Positions 47,551 to 57,569 of a stretch of DNA of 64,000 nt are shown one piece after another. The notes below the pieces were generated by a model. The model was not told the DNA's origin. It saw nothing but the letters and a program-made list of their open reading frames with translations, and did not search any database. The DNA is from Clitoria ternatea. Lineage: Eukaryota > Streptophyta > Magnoliopsida > Fabales > Fabaceae. The stretch covers positions 35,416,501 to 35,480,500 of the forward strand of contig CM075674.1 of the NCBI GenBank assembly GCA_037962975.1. The letters run 5' to 3'. Position 1 is the stretch's first letter; every line of letters begins with the position of its first letter. The position numbers and the translations under genes were made by a program.

Positions 47551-50500
47551 CTAGCTGTAATACACTCGTAAATTCCGAGTGTTCCATTTGTTGCGGATTG
47601 GGGTTCCATCAAGTTCTTCCAATCGGTATGATCCCTTTCCAGTCACCTCCGAAACTCTATAAGGTCCTTCCCACGTTGGTGCTAGCTTTCCTTGGTGAGC
47701 GAACTTATTCCCCACACTGGCCTTTCTCAGAACAAGGTCTCCGGTGTTAAAAGCTCTGTTCTGGACACGTTTATTGTACCGGAGTGCAGCCTTTGCTTTT
47801 ATTGCCTGATCTCTGACGAAAGCCTTTTCCCTCAACTCTTGGAGGACGTCCAGCTCTGATGCTAAGTTGGCGTTGTTATCTTCTGCTGAAAAATACTCAA
47901 CACGAGCCGATCTTGTTTGTAACTCAACTGGGATCATCGCCTCAACCCCGTACACCAACCGGTATGGGGATTCGTTAGTTGAAGAATGAGGCGTAGTGCG
48001 GTATGCCCATAGAACATGACATAACTGGTCAGTCCATCCTCCCTTCGCTTCTCCCAGACGCTTCTTTAACCCCTTTAGCACCTCTCGATTAGCTACCTCT
48101 GCTTGCCCATTGGTCTGGGGGTGTTCAACAGATGAAAATATCTGGACTATCCCCAGTCCTTCAAGTAAATCCGTGAACTTTTTGTCTGTAAACTGTGTGC
48201 CGTTGTCAGTCACAATCCGCCCTGGCACCCCGAACCGAGCAATGATATTTTCGTACATGAAACGTCTTGTACGTGCAGAAGTGATATGCACTACTGGTTC
48301 TGCCTCGATCCATTTGGTGAAGTAGTCTACCCCCACAATCAAGTATTTGATACCTCCTGGCGCAGTGGGAAACGGACCCAGAATATCAAGGCCCCATTGG
48401 TAGAACGGCCAAGGCACAGCAGATGAAGATAACTCTTGGGCCGGTGTATGGTGGAGATTGGAGAATTTTTGGCAAGCGTCGCACTTCCTCACGAAGTCTG
48501 CGGAATCCTGCTTCACAGTGGGCCACCAGTATCCAGCCCTGAGGACTTTTCTCATTAGGCTTCGGCCTCCAGCGTGGTGCCCACATTGCCCCTCGTGTAC
48601 CTCAGTTAAGACCGCTTGAACTTCGTCCTCTCTTAAACATGAAAGATACGGGACAGAGAATCCCCTTCTGTAGAGAACACCATCGACCATAGTAAAATAT
48701 GGCAACTCCTTCTTTACTCGTCTCTTTTCCTTCTCGTCAGTGGGAAGTTGACCATCAGCCAGATAACGAATATAGGGGATGACCCAAGAATCCTCATATG
48801 GATAGCTCACCATGACAGCATTCAGAGAAGGATACAGAGGTATACTGGGTGATGTCAAAGTGCTTTGAACCACCGTTGTTGTGCTACCAGGCTGCTTTGT
48901 ACTTGCCAATCTTGACAAGATGTCCGCTCTGGTATTTTCTTCCCTGGGCACATGCTTGAACTCTAAAACTTCAAATCTGCCCTTCAACTCATTAACACAA
49001 TTCAAGTACAATTGAAGTTGTGGTTCCTTCGCCTGGTACTCCCCCTGGATTTGCGAAATCACCAGCTGGGAATCACTGTAGAGTGTAACTGCTGATGCTC
49101 CGATGTCAATCGCCGCACGGAGGCCTGCCAAACATGCTTCGTATTCAGCTTGATTGTTGGAGGTCTTGAAATTGAATCGGAGGGAAATTTCTAAGTGTAC
49201 GCCGTCATCACTTTCTACCACCACACCTGCTCCACAACCTTTGCTGTTCGACGAACCGTCGACGTAGATGGTCCAATGCGCTCGAGGGGTGGCCGGGTCT
49301 GCCCCAGTCATTTCCACTACAAAATCAGCCAACACTTGCGCCTTGATGGCTCCTCGAGGCTCATATGAAATTTCAAATTCAGATAGCTCAATAGACCATT
49401 TTATCATCCTTCCAGCGAGGTCTGGTTTGCTGAGCACTGAACGGAGTGGCAAATCCGTTCTTACCAATACTGGGTGCGCATGGAAATAAGGCCTCAGCCG
49501 TCGTGACGCCCACACAACTGCCAGGGCGGCTTTCTCAATCTTCTGATACCTTCCTTCCGCCCCCTGAAACGTTTTACTAGTAAAGTACACCGGTCTCTGC
49601 CCTTCAGGGGTTTCTTTCACCAGGGCTACACCTAGAGCTTCGTCGGATATTGCCAAGTATAAGATTAACGTTTCGCCTGGATCAGGCTTAACAAGAATTG
49701 GTGGACTCGAGAGAACGGCCTTGAGCTGCTGGAAGGCTTGCTCTTGTTCCTCTCCCCATTCAAAACTCTTGTGTTTCTTCAACGCCTTATACAAGGGAAG
49801 GGACCTGTGTGCCATCTTAGGCATGAAACGAGCTAAAGCGGCCACTTTCCCATTCAATGACTGGACCTCCCTCAAACATTTAGGACTCTGCATGTCCAGT
49901 ATTGCTTGACATTTCCCGGGGTTAGCCTCAATGCCTCGTTGAGTCAACATGAATCCCAAGAATTTTCCTGCTGGAACGGCGAAGGTGCACTTTAAAGGAT
50001 TTAACCTCATGTTGTATTGCCGAAGCCTAGTGAAAACTTGGCGTAGATCTTCAATGTGGTCTCCTCCAGCGGGCGTTTTGGCTATGATATCATCAATATA
50101 AACTTCAACCAGCCTTGTATGCATCCCTTCAAAGACTTTGTTAATCATGCGCTGGTAGGTAGCGCCGGCGTTCTTTAGTCCAAAAGGCATGACGGTGTAG
50201 CAGAAAACACCGCGGTCATTAATAAAGGCAGTTTTCTCCTGGTCTCCCTCCCACATCGGAATCTGGTTGTACCCCGAATAGGCGTCCATGAAACTGAGAT
50301 ATTGGTAACCAGATGAATCATCCACCATGCGATCGATGTTGGGCAGGGGATATGGATCTTTAGGGCAGCAACGGTTAAGATCCACATAATCTGTACACAT
50401 CCTCCATTTGCCGTTAGCCTTCTGCACCATGACTACATTAGAAAGCCAAGATGAATAACGTATCTCCCTTATAAAACCTGCTTTCAACAACTCCTCTGTT

Positions 50501-53013
50501 TGCTCACAAGCTGCCCTCTGCTTCTCCGGTCCCAACCTCCTCTTCTTCTGAGCCACCGGTCTGGTTTCAGGATACACTGCAAGTTTGTGACAACAGAAAT
50601 CAGGATCCATCCCCGGCATGTCTGCTGCTGTCCATGCGAAAAGGTCTTTGAATTCCTGCAAAAGGGTTAATAAGCGTTGCTCCATAGCAGACTCCAACTT
50701 ATCGTTGATGTGCGTGACCTTCTCTGGGGAATCTCCCAATACGACATCCCTGGAACCACCATCTGGTGTGGGCTTAGATGGATTGAGTGGATCAATCTTC
50801 AATTCCGCTCTGGGGTCTAGGTCAATAAGACTGACAGACCCTGCTGCTGTTCCTCCGTCGTTCAACTTCCTCTTCTTGTTGAATACATCCAACTTAACCA
50901 TGTTGAGGCTCAGATTATAACAATATCGAGCCATCTCCTGATCTCCGCGGAGTGAGGACACAGCGTTGTCCTTGTCGATAAATTTGATCAAGAGATGAGG
51001 GGTGGATACAATTGCTTCCATAGCGTTCAATGTTGGACGGCCTATGATACCGTTGTACGGGGATTCCACATCAATCACCAGAATTCTTGACTTGACTGTT
51101 CTTGCACCGGGCTCCCCTTCAAAAGAAATCAAAGTGTCGAGGTATCCCTTAGTGGGTTGCTTGGCTCCGTTAAACGCTGTGAGTTCTTGTGTGTATGGTT
51201 GTAAATCTGCATCACTGAAACCCATTCGTTTGAAACAATTATAAAAGATAACATCACAAGAACTTCCCTGATCGACGAGGATCCTCTTGACGTCCTTATT
51301 GGCTATGACGGCCACAATCACTACTGCATCATCACCTCCTGGAATTGTTGGGCCGAAGTCATCATCTGTAAACGACACCGTCGGGGCTGTCACTCCGTCC
51401 CTGAAAGGGCGGTTATCCCTCGGTTTACCCTGGACTGACAGAATCATCCTATGGTGGTTCTTTCGTGTTGTGATTGATGTTCCTCCTCCCGCAAATCCTC
51501 CAGTTATCATCTCAACCACTTCTCGTCTGCCCTGTCTCTGCTGCTGGGGCATATTACTTTGTTGGGCGCCTTCAGCAATCACTACCCCTTTCTGCTTCTT
51601 AGCCGCAGTGAACTTCCTTGCTGGGTTGCGTGTATTATCATCTTCATCATCAGGATCTCTATTCCTTTTCTCCATCCTGTGAGGCTCATCCATAGATTTC
51701 TCCTTAAACAAATACTGCTTCAGCTTTCCTTCCCGAATGAGAGTTTCCACCGTATTCTTTAACGCCTTACACTCATCAGTGTTGTGCCCTGTCTGCTCAT
51801 GGAAAGTGCAGTATTTACGCGGGTTACCACCCCTCTTGGCTGGGGCTGGCTTCCCTATACCAAAGACGTTCAGAGTTGGCCAACCAACCTCCCTCATGAT
51901 TTGTGAGTGCCTGGTGTTCAACGGAGCATAGTGATCGAACGATGATACGCGCCTATCTCGTGGATGCTGACGAGCATTCACAAAGTCTTCTCTAAAGGCA
52001 TGCTTCTCGGGCCTCGCTCTCTCCTTTTCTCTCCGTGGCTGCTGAGCGGGTGCAGAAGGCTTTACTCTTGCTGCAGTTGCCTCTAGATGCATCTCTATGC
52101 CCACATATTTGGAAGCTTTCCTTCGAAACTCCTCGAAGGTTGTAGGTGGGCTCTTTGCCAAAGATAGGGCAAAGGCTGAACCTGGCTGAAGAGCTTCCAC
52201 TACAATATGGAGTTGTATGGCCTCCGTGAGGTTAGGGACCAACGCAGCCTCCTTGTAAAACCTTTTCAGGAACTCCTTAAGAGTCTCAGTTTCTCCCTGT
52301 CTTATCTGGGCCAGGGTGTGAGAAGTTCTTGGGATATCCCTGGAGATGACGAAATGGCTTTCGAATGCAGCAGCCATTTCCTCCCAAGAGTCTATAGATC
52401 CTGAAGGCAAACTTTTAAACCAGCTGAGAGCTTCCTCCGTCAACGTCCTTGGGAACATTCTGCACATGACATCTTCGTCTGCTCCCAGATACATAGCTTC
52501 ATAAACATAAGCATCCAAATGCTTAGTGGGGTCGGTCTCTCCATTATACTTCCCAATCGACAATGGCTGAGTTGTTTGCAAATGTTTTGGAATGACAATA
52601 CTCATCAACCTTCTTGAGAAAGGGACACTAAGCTTGTATGTCCCTGAAGTTACCACCGCCTGCTCCCTTCTCCTGATACTAACTCTATCACCAGAGTCCT
52701 GCGTCTGCTCCCTCTCTTCATATGTGGGGATCTTCGAATACTGGAGGGTGGTAGATCTATCCCTCACTGATGCATGGTGAGCCTCCTCTGCATGAGACAC
52801 TACTCTGTCCCCAGCTCCTCCTCTCTCTCGCCTCAGCTCCATCAGCTCCTCCTTCAGTTGCCTGATAACCTCATCGCGAGGGTCAGGCGTCTGCACTTGC
52901 ACCATCCTCCGGGTTTGAGTTGCAGGGGATTCGAAGACGAGTCTCCTCCCAGCCTGTTGATGGGTCATATCCTCCACGTGACCTTCCACGAAATCTCTCC
53001 CATCACCTTCCAT
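47551..53013 (-). CDS. Intact gag-pol polyprotein of the Tat/Retand Gypsy element, 1820 aa
   Basis: A single uninterrupted frame. A coiled, basic N-terminus is followed by the gag domain (about 150-320; ALSWFKSLPSGSIDSW) and a CX3HX4HX4C-like zinc motif at 402-415. The aspartic protease reads VDQGSS, with Asp581 and DQG in place of the usual DTG/DSG. Reverse transcriptase (about 790-1000) has YIDD at 972-975. The connection/RNase H follows (about 1090-1220), then a second, archaeal-type RNase H starting YVDGSSNS at 1250, with YSDSQLV. Integrase has the zinc motif HHAGG at 1479, core Asp1543, Asp1603 and Glu1639 (D,D-35-E), and a GPY-type C-terminus without a chromodomain. RT-RNH-aRNH-INT order defines Tat. 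Gag and pol share one frame, so Gag excess would need another mechanism. Being open throughout with young LTRs, it may still be functional; that is an inference. Confidence 0.95.
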   Translation of the reverse strand: MEGDGRDFVEGHVEDMTHQQAGRRLVFESPATQTRRMVQVQTPDPRDEVIRQLKEELMELRRERGGAGDRVVSHAEEAHHASVRDRSTTLQYSKIPTYEEREQTQDSGDRVSIRRREQAVVTSGTYKLSVPFSRRLMSIVIPKHLQTTQPLSIGKYNGETDPTKHLDAYVYEAMYLGADEDVMCRMFPRTLTEEALSWFKSLPSGSIDSWEEMAAAFESHFVISRDIPRTSHTLAQIRQGETETLKEFLKRFYKEAALVPNLTEAIQLHIVVEALQPGSAFALSLAKSPPTTFEEFRRKASKYVGIEMHLEATAARVKPSAPAQQPRREKERARPEKHAFREDFVNARQHPRDRRVSSFDHYAPLNTRHSQIMREVGWPTLNVFGIGKPAPAKRGGNPRKYCTFHEQTGHNTDECKALKNTVETLIREGKLKQYLFKEKSMDEPHRMEKRNRDPDDEDDNTRNPARKFTAAKKQKGVVIAEGAQQSNMPQQQRQGRREVVEMITGGFAGGGTSITTRKNHHRMILSVQGKPRDNRPFRDGVTAPTVSFTDDDFGPTIPGGDDAVVIVAVIANKDVKRILVDQGSSCDVIFYNCFKRMGFSDADLQPYTQELTAFNGAKQPTKGYLDTLISFEGEPGARTVKSRILVIDVESPYNGIIGRPTLNAMEAIVSTPHLLIKFIDKDNAVSSLRGDQEMARYCYNLSLNMVKLDVFNKKRKLNDGGTAAGSVSLIDLDPRAELKIDPLNPSKPTPDGGSRDVVLGDSPEKVTHINDKLESAMEQRLLTLLQEFKDLFAWTAADMPGMDPDFCCHKLAVYPETRPVAQKKRRLGPEKQRAACEQTEELLKAGFIREIRYSSWLSNVVMVQKANGKWRMCTDYVDLNRCCPKDPYPLPNIDRMVDDSSGYQYLSFMDAYSGYNQIPMWEGDQEKTAFINDRGVFCYTVMPFGLKNAGATYQRMINKVFEGMHTRLVEVYIDDIIAKTPAGGDHIEDLRQVFTRLRQYNMRLNPLKCTFAVPAGKFLGFMLTQRGIEANPGKCQAILDMQSPKCLREVQSLNGKVAALARFMPKMAHRSLPLYKALKKHKSFEWGEEQEQAFQQLKAVLSSPPILVKPDPGETLILYLAISDEALGVALVKETPEGQRPVYFTSKTFQGAEGRYQKIEKAALAVVWASRRLRPYFHAHPVLVRTDLPLRSVLSKPDLAGRMIKWSIELSEFEISYEPRGAIKAQVLADFVVEMTGADPATPRAHWTIYVDGSSNSKGCGAGVVVESDDGVHLEISLRFNFKTSNNQAEYEACLAGLRAAIDIGASAVTLYSDSQLVISQIQGEYQAKEPQLQLYLNCVNELKGRFEVLEFKHVPREENTRADILSRLASTKQPGSTTTVVQSTLTSPSIPLYPSLNAVMVSYPYEDSWVIPYIRYLADGQLPTDEKEKRRVKKELPYFTMVDGVLYRRGFSVPYLSCLREDEVQAVLTEVHEGQCGHHAGGRSLMRKVLRAGYWWPTVKQDSADFVRKCDACQKFSNLHHTPAQELSSSAVPWPFYQWGLDILGPFPTAPGGIKYLIVGVDYFTKWIEAEPVVHITSARTRRFMYENIIARFGVPGRIVTDNGTQFTDKKFTDLLEGLGIVQIFSSVEHPQTNGQAEVANREVLKGLKKRLGEAKGGWTDQLCHVLWAYRTTPHSSTNESPYRLVYGVEAMIPVELQTRSARVEYFSAEDNNANLASELDVLQELREKAFVRDQAIKAKAALRYNKRVQNRAFNTGDLVLRKASVGNKFAHQGKLAPTWEGPYRVSEVTGKGSYRLEELDGTPIRNKWNTRNLRVYYS

Positions 53014-53055
53014 TGTGACAACCTAACTTCTGCGAAAATGGGAATAACTCTATCG

Positions 53056-53075
53056 AGTCCCACTGGGCGTGCCAA
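53056..53075 (-). promoter_or_regulatory. Candidate primer-binding site of the Gypsy element
   Basis: On the minus strand TTGGCACGCCCAGTGGGACT follows the 5' LTR with no gap. Its TTGGCRCGCC..GTGGGA shape is common in plant Gypsy elements. The priming tRNA was not determined. Confidence 0.6.
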
Positions 53076-53878
53076 TGAACTGGTCTGGACCGGGGTCTAG
53101 GATCCGGTGTGGGACCAGCCACAAGGATGCAGGTGTTTTTAGGGTTTGCACACCGGAACTGTGTATATCCGATGTATTAATCCGGTCTCTCAGTGGGAGA
53201 GGCCGGTCTTGTTGTCCTGGAGATCCTTTACACCAACGATTCGCGTTGTAGGGGGGCGAAAGGTGGTGCCACCTGCGAAGATTCTCCGACGCTCAAGTTA
53301 GAAGAGTGTATGAACTGAATGAATACTCAAGCGTAGTAACAATAAAGTGTGAGATAGAATAACGATACCCTGCATGTGTGTTGAAAAATGCTACTTATAG
53401 TTGTACGTGAGAAAATGAGTCGTTGAATACAGGTGGGTCCCTCAGCTCTGATAGCGTGTATATTGTGTCAATCAAAGTGGCTCGACTTTCCGAATGTGTC
53501 AGGAGGGTAGGTCAATTATCAGAGTACAATCCTCTAGGGAAAGGAGAGGATAATCACCTTTTCCGCATAATCTGCTGACACGCCCACTTACTTTCTGAAG
53601 CCATTGATGTGACGTATTTTGCTACAAACAGTGTCTTCATTGATAAGTTATCAAAGGCTCTTCTCTTGCTATGAGGGAAAAGCTAACAATTATATAAATA
53701 TCCTGTATCAATGAACATAGAACCGTTACAGCGAAAATGAATGATGCTGTCGTGGAGTGAGGGCGGATGACCAGACAACGGATATCCGGTGTGGTAACGT
53801 TGAACCTGGACACCGGTTTTCCTTATATGAGATCAGTCTGACGTCACAAGTATGGGGGCCGGTATCTAGACCGGATCA
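53076..53878 (-). repeat. Gypsy 5' LTR (803 bp)
   Basis: Upstream LTR for gag-pol. It differs from 42034-42836 at four single bases that I could see (around offsets 193, 273, 452 and 563). Confidence 0.95.
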
Positions 53879-54151
53879 ATATTTAAAAATATTATTCATA
53901 ATATATTTAATCTTATTAAATGTATGTTATCATATGTATAAAATGGATTTTTTATTGTTATTTTTTGAATTGGGGACTTGGATACAGTGAAACCGGGATT
54001 CTTTTGGTAATTTCAGTCAGTTAAACCAAAACCAATTAGTAATTTTCATTTATTTATCTCTTTATTTGTTTTCTCATTTATTTCTTTCGAGTGATAAAAG
54101 GACGTGTATTAAGAGCAGTAGTAATAGGGAAAGGAAGGAAGAGAAGCGAAC

Positions 54152-54627
54152 CGGGGAACCGTGGGGAACTCCATACGAGAGAAAGGTGGGTTCAGAATCA
54201 TAAATGGAACCCATAAAATCAATTCCCTTAGCACTGTGAAGCTTGACTTTCATGTTACATCACCCTTGTACCACCCTTCCCGATCCTCGCTCGCCTCGTA
54301 CTCCTTCCACCCCTCCGAGAAAGGGGACCCGTCGGGCGGCGGCGGCAGGAGGCGGAGGAAGGCGGCGAAGGCGAAGTCGTGGTTGCCGGAGATGAAGACG
54401 TGTTTCTGGCGCGGGTAGCGAGGGGGCAAACCGATGAAGAAATCGATGACGTGACGGGTGGCAGGGCCCCTATCGCAGTAATCGCCCAGGAAGATTACGG
54501 TGGCGGTTTCGAATTCGGAAGGGTGGATGGTGCTTTCGAGGTTGGACCACAGGTTTTGCAGCTTGTCGAAGAAACCATGAATATCGCCTACGCAGATCAC
54601 TACCCTGGGTTTTGTGGTTTCTGACAT
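54152..54627 (-). pseudogene. RLPH2-like copy B, exon 1 with a 40-bp deletion
   Basis: Exon 1 of the second phosphatase copy. ATG is at 54627 and the conserved donor CCCCG|GTTCGC at 54152. GDIHG, LGDYCDRG and GNHD are intact, and about 95% of bases match copy A. Between 54256 and 54257, 40 bp present in copy A (29813-29852 region) are missing. The reading frame shifts and stops at once, giving 125 codons ending KGDVT. The loss removes the MHLQGRRWAG block and disconnects the rest of the enzyme. The intron that follows holds two LTR retrotransposons before exons 2-4 at 36569-37283. Confidence 0.93.
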
Positions 54628-54978
54628 TGGTGCGTCTTATGTTTACGAGTGTTGTCTTCAACTTGCTCGCATTCTTAAAATGGAAAAACATGTTGTGCCA
54701 CCGGTGGCGACAAGGTTTGGGTAGGTGTTGTCGATTTAGTATTTTAAAAATGAACGGACAGGATTTCTTTGTCGTTTAGTCAATGGTGGTTTGGTTGGAA
54801 AAGGTTTGAGTAGGTATTGTGGATTTAGTATAGTGACAGTTGTATTTGATTTCTTTTATGTGTTCCTATGGGTCGTCTTTTAAATATAATTTATAAGACT
54901 TGCTAAGAAGTACTACATTTAATATGTATTTTTTGTTTACCTTTCTTTAAAAAAATGTTGCAACTAATATTAACATAG

Positions 54979-55052
54979 AATTTGGATTATTGAATTGGGA
55001 ATATGGCCATATGGAAATTTGGATTATTGAATTGGGAATATGGCCATATGGA
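54979..55052. repeat. 37-bp tandem duplication
   Basis: Two adjacent identical units, AATTTGGATTATTG through GGCCATATGGA, period 37. Confidence 0.95.
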
Positions 55053-55564
55053 ATGACTTTTTATTTTCTATATTTTCTTTTTGCATCTAGCTGTTGATGG
55101 ATGAAGCGTGTGTTTGAGATTGTTAATTTTAAGTAATTATTTTTTTTTTATTTTTGGGAAAATATTTATTTGTATGTTTTAGTTTTTTTTAAAAAGTAGG
55201 TTATAATATATGAGATTATATTTTTTTAAAGGAAAATGATTATATTAAAAACAATAGATTCTAATTATAAAAAAAAACATTTATTTTTACTATACTATTT
55301 TTCTTATTTCACCTTTTGGAATCTTCTCAATTTCACAATTCTTATATCTATTTTAGTAATTTTAAACTTAAAAAATATTTTTCAAAGCAATCTAAACAAA
55401 ACAAATTATTTAAATAATCTATTTTTCATAATCATATCCAAATATTAAAATAGATTTTAACATAGTCGATCTAGTTATTCAAATAAATACTTATCAAAAT
55501 AAAATGTTGTTTATACAGTTATCAAGCACACTCAAGTATATTTATAAATTAGTTAGAAGTATGT

Positions 55565-55735
55565 TTTTTAACCATGGATATTCTCCACCAGAAGCAATTT
55601 TTTCGAGTTGGAAACATCTAAATCATTGAAGAGCTAACTGTCTTAACAAAATTTTTATTCACCCATAAGACTCGAACATGAAATCTTGTTTAAGGAGAAT
55701 CAAACATATAACACTTGAATTAACCACCCATTTTA
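55565..55735 (-). mobile_element. Candidate tRNA-derived SINE, minus strand
   Basis: On the minus strand TGGTTAATTCAAGTG resembles a decayed A box, and ATGTTCGAGTCTT (55668-55684 region) resembles a B box. A GTGAATAAAAATTTTGTTAAGA part recalls the 16.0-16.2 kb candidate. No target duplication was found. Confidence 0.35.
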
Positions 55736-55993
55736 GTTTTAACTTATTGTTTTTCTTGTTTTTGAAAATAAGAATGAAATTCATAATATATAGGAGCAAA
55801 AATTTTAATTAATATATTATATACATTATACACAATATATATTGTAGATATATTGGTTCATGTAGGAAGTGGCATGCTATCTTTTAAGGCTCAGGACCTC
55901 GGTGAATGCAAAAACAAACCCTAGTAGGAGTCTCACCTAACCTATCCATGCACGTAATGCGGGATTGACATAACTATTCGGAAGTGAGATATG

Positions 55994-56015
55994 CACACAC
56001 ACACACACACACACA
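55994..56015. repeat. (CA)n microsatellite
   Basis: Eleven CA units directly before the first unit of the 305-bp array. Confidence 0.9.
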
Positions 56016-57057
56016 CTATGAAAATTAAACCTTTGGCTAGCCACATGTCAATCTATCCTTCTTTTGAATTCTAGTCCAACCTCTCTACTATCCCTTGTGC
56101 TTCTCTTCACGTGGCAAATCGCTCCTTATTTGCGCTCTCTCTCACACACACACACATACACACACTTTTCGTAACCTAAAATCTCATTTTCCTTTTTCTT
56201 CTTTCAAGAGGTACAACCTCTAATCCTGCTTAAATGTATTCCTCTCACATATTCAAATCTGATTATTTTCTTTTCCTCTTCCCTCTCATGGTCTGACTAG
56301 TTCAACATCACTATTTCTCCTTTTGGTTTTGATATACTATGAAAAGTAAACTCTAGGCTAGCCATGTGCCATCCTATCATTCTTTTGAATTCCTGCCCAA
56401 CCTCTCCTGCTATGCCTCATGCTTCTTTCACATGGCAAATTGCTTAGTATTTCCTCTTTCTCTTTGACTAGGGTTTTGTAACCCAAAATCTCTTTTTCCT
56501 CTTTCCACTTTCAAAAGGTGCAACATCTAATCACGCTTAAACGTATTTCTCTCTCACATTCAAATTTGATTCTATTTCTCTTCCTCCTCCTTTTCATGGC
56601 CTGACTAGTAACACCACTACTACTCCTTTTGGTTCTAATATACTATGAAAATTAAACCCTTGGCTAGTCACATGTCAACCTATCCTTCTTTTGAATTCCT
56701 GCCCCACTTATCCTGCTATCCTTAGTGCTTCTCTTCACGTGGCAAACCACTCCTTATTAGCTCTTTCTCCCACAAACTAGGGTTTCGTAACCCAAAATAT
56801 CTTTTTTCCTCTTTCTTTCAAGAGGTGCAACCTTTAATCGTGCTCAAACATATTTTTCTTGCACATTCAAATTTGATTCTTTTTGTTCCTCTCATGGTCT
56901 GACTGGTTCAACACCATTACTTCTCCTTTTGATTTTGATATACTATAAAAATTAAACGCCTAGCTAGCCACATATCAACCTATCGTTCTTCTAAATTCCC
57001 TCCTAACTTCTTCTGCTATCCCTTATGCTTCTTTTCACGTGGCAACACTTCTTATTT

Positions 57058-57101
<44 letters not shown>

Positions 57102-57569
57102 TAACCCAAAATTTCTTCTTCCACTTTCCACTTTCAAGAGGTGTAACATCTAATCACGCTAAAACGTACTTCTCTCCCACATTCATATTTGATTATTTTT
57201 CTCTTCATCTTCCCTTACATGGTTTGACAAATTCAACATCACTACTTCTCTTTTTGGTTCTGATATTCTATGAAAATTAAACCCTTTGCTAGTCATGTGT
57301 TAGCCTATCCTTCTTCTGAGTTCCTATGCAACCTATATCCCTCATGCTTCTCTTCACGTGGCAAACCACTCATTATTTGCTCTCTCTTACACGAACTAGG
57401 GTTTCGCAACACAAAATCTCTTCTTCCTCTTTCCTCTTTTAAGAAGTGCAACATCTAAACTCGCTCAAATGTATTTCTCTCCCACATTCAAATTTGATTC
57501 ATTTTCTCTTCATCTTCCTTCTCATGGTTTGACTGACTCACCACCACCACTTCTCCATTTGGTTCTGAA
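56016..57569. repeat. Five-unit tandem array of about 305 bp
   Basis: Units begin with CTATGAAAATTAAAC or a variant at 56016, 56337, 56643, 56943 and 57268. Lengths are 321, 306, 300, 325 and about 302 bp. Each contains GGCTAGCCACATGTC, a CTTCACGTGGCAA-type site in most units, TTTCAAGAGGTGCAACATCTAATC, and ends TTTTGGTTCTGATA. Three units (2, 3 and 5) keep an ACTAGGGTTT(C/T)G telo-box-like motif. Units 1 and 4 have CA or CT microsatellite expansion there. The units have diverged by perhaps 10-20%, so the array is not recent. It has no open frame across units. Confidence 0.93.
57062..57098. repeat. (CT)n microsatellite inside unit 4
   Basis: About 18 uninterrupted CT units at the place where sister units have the ACTAGGG motif. 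Confidence 0.95.

Larger units (their letters stand above)
42034..53878 (-). mobile_element. Tat/Retand-type Gypsy retrotransposon, 11.8 kb, TSD ATATT
   Basis: A complete Ty3/Gypsy element in minus orientation. Both LTRs are 803 bp (42034-42836 and 53076-53878) and begin TGAACTGG and end CCGGATCA on the plus strand. ATATT flanks both sides (42029-42033 and 53879-53883). By eye the LTRs differ at only four positions (about 0.5%). The internal region has an intact gag-pol (minus), an antisense two-exon gene (plus) and a 59-bp tandem array between them. A second RNase H-like domain and an antisense extra gene are hallmarks of the Tat lineage. It sits in intron 1 of phosphatase copy B, about 110 bp from the Copia element. 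Confidence 0.95.
54628..55993. other. Gene-free stretch upstream of copy B
   Basis: Contains the former promoter of copy B near 54628, a 37-bp tandem duplication at 54979-55052, AT-rich DNA, and a SINE-like fragment at 55565-55735. Confidence 0.45.
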
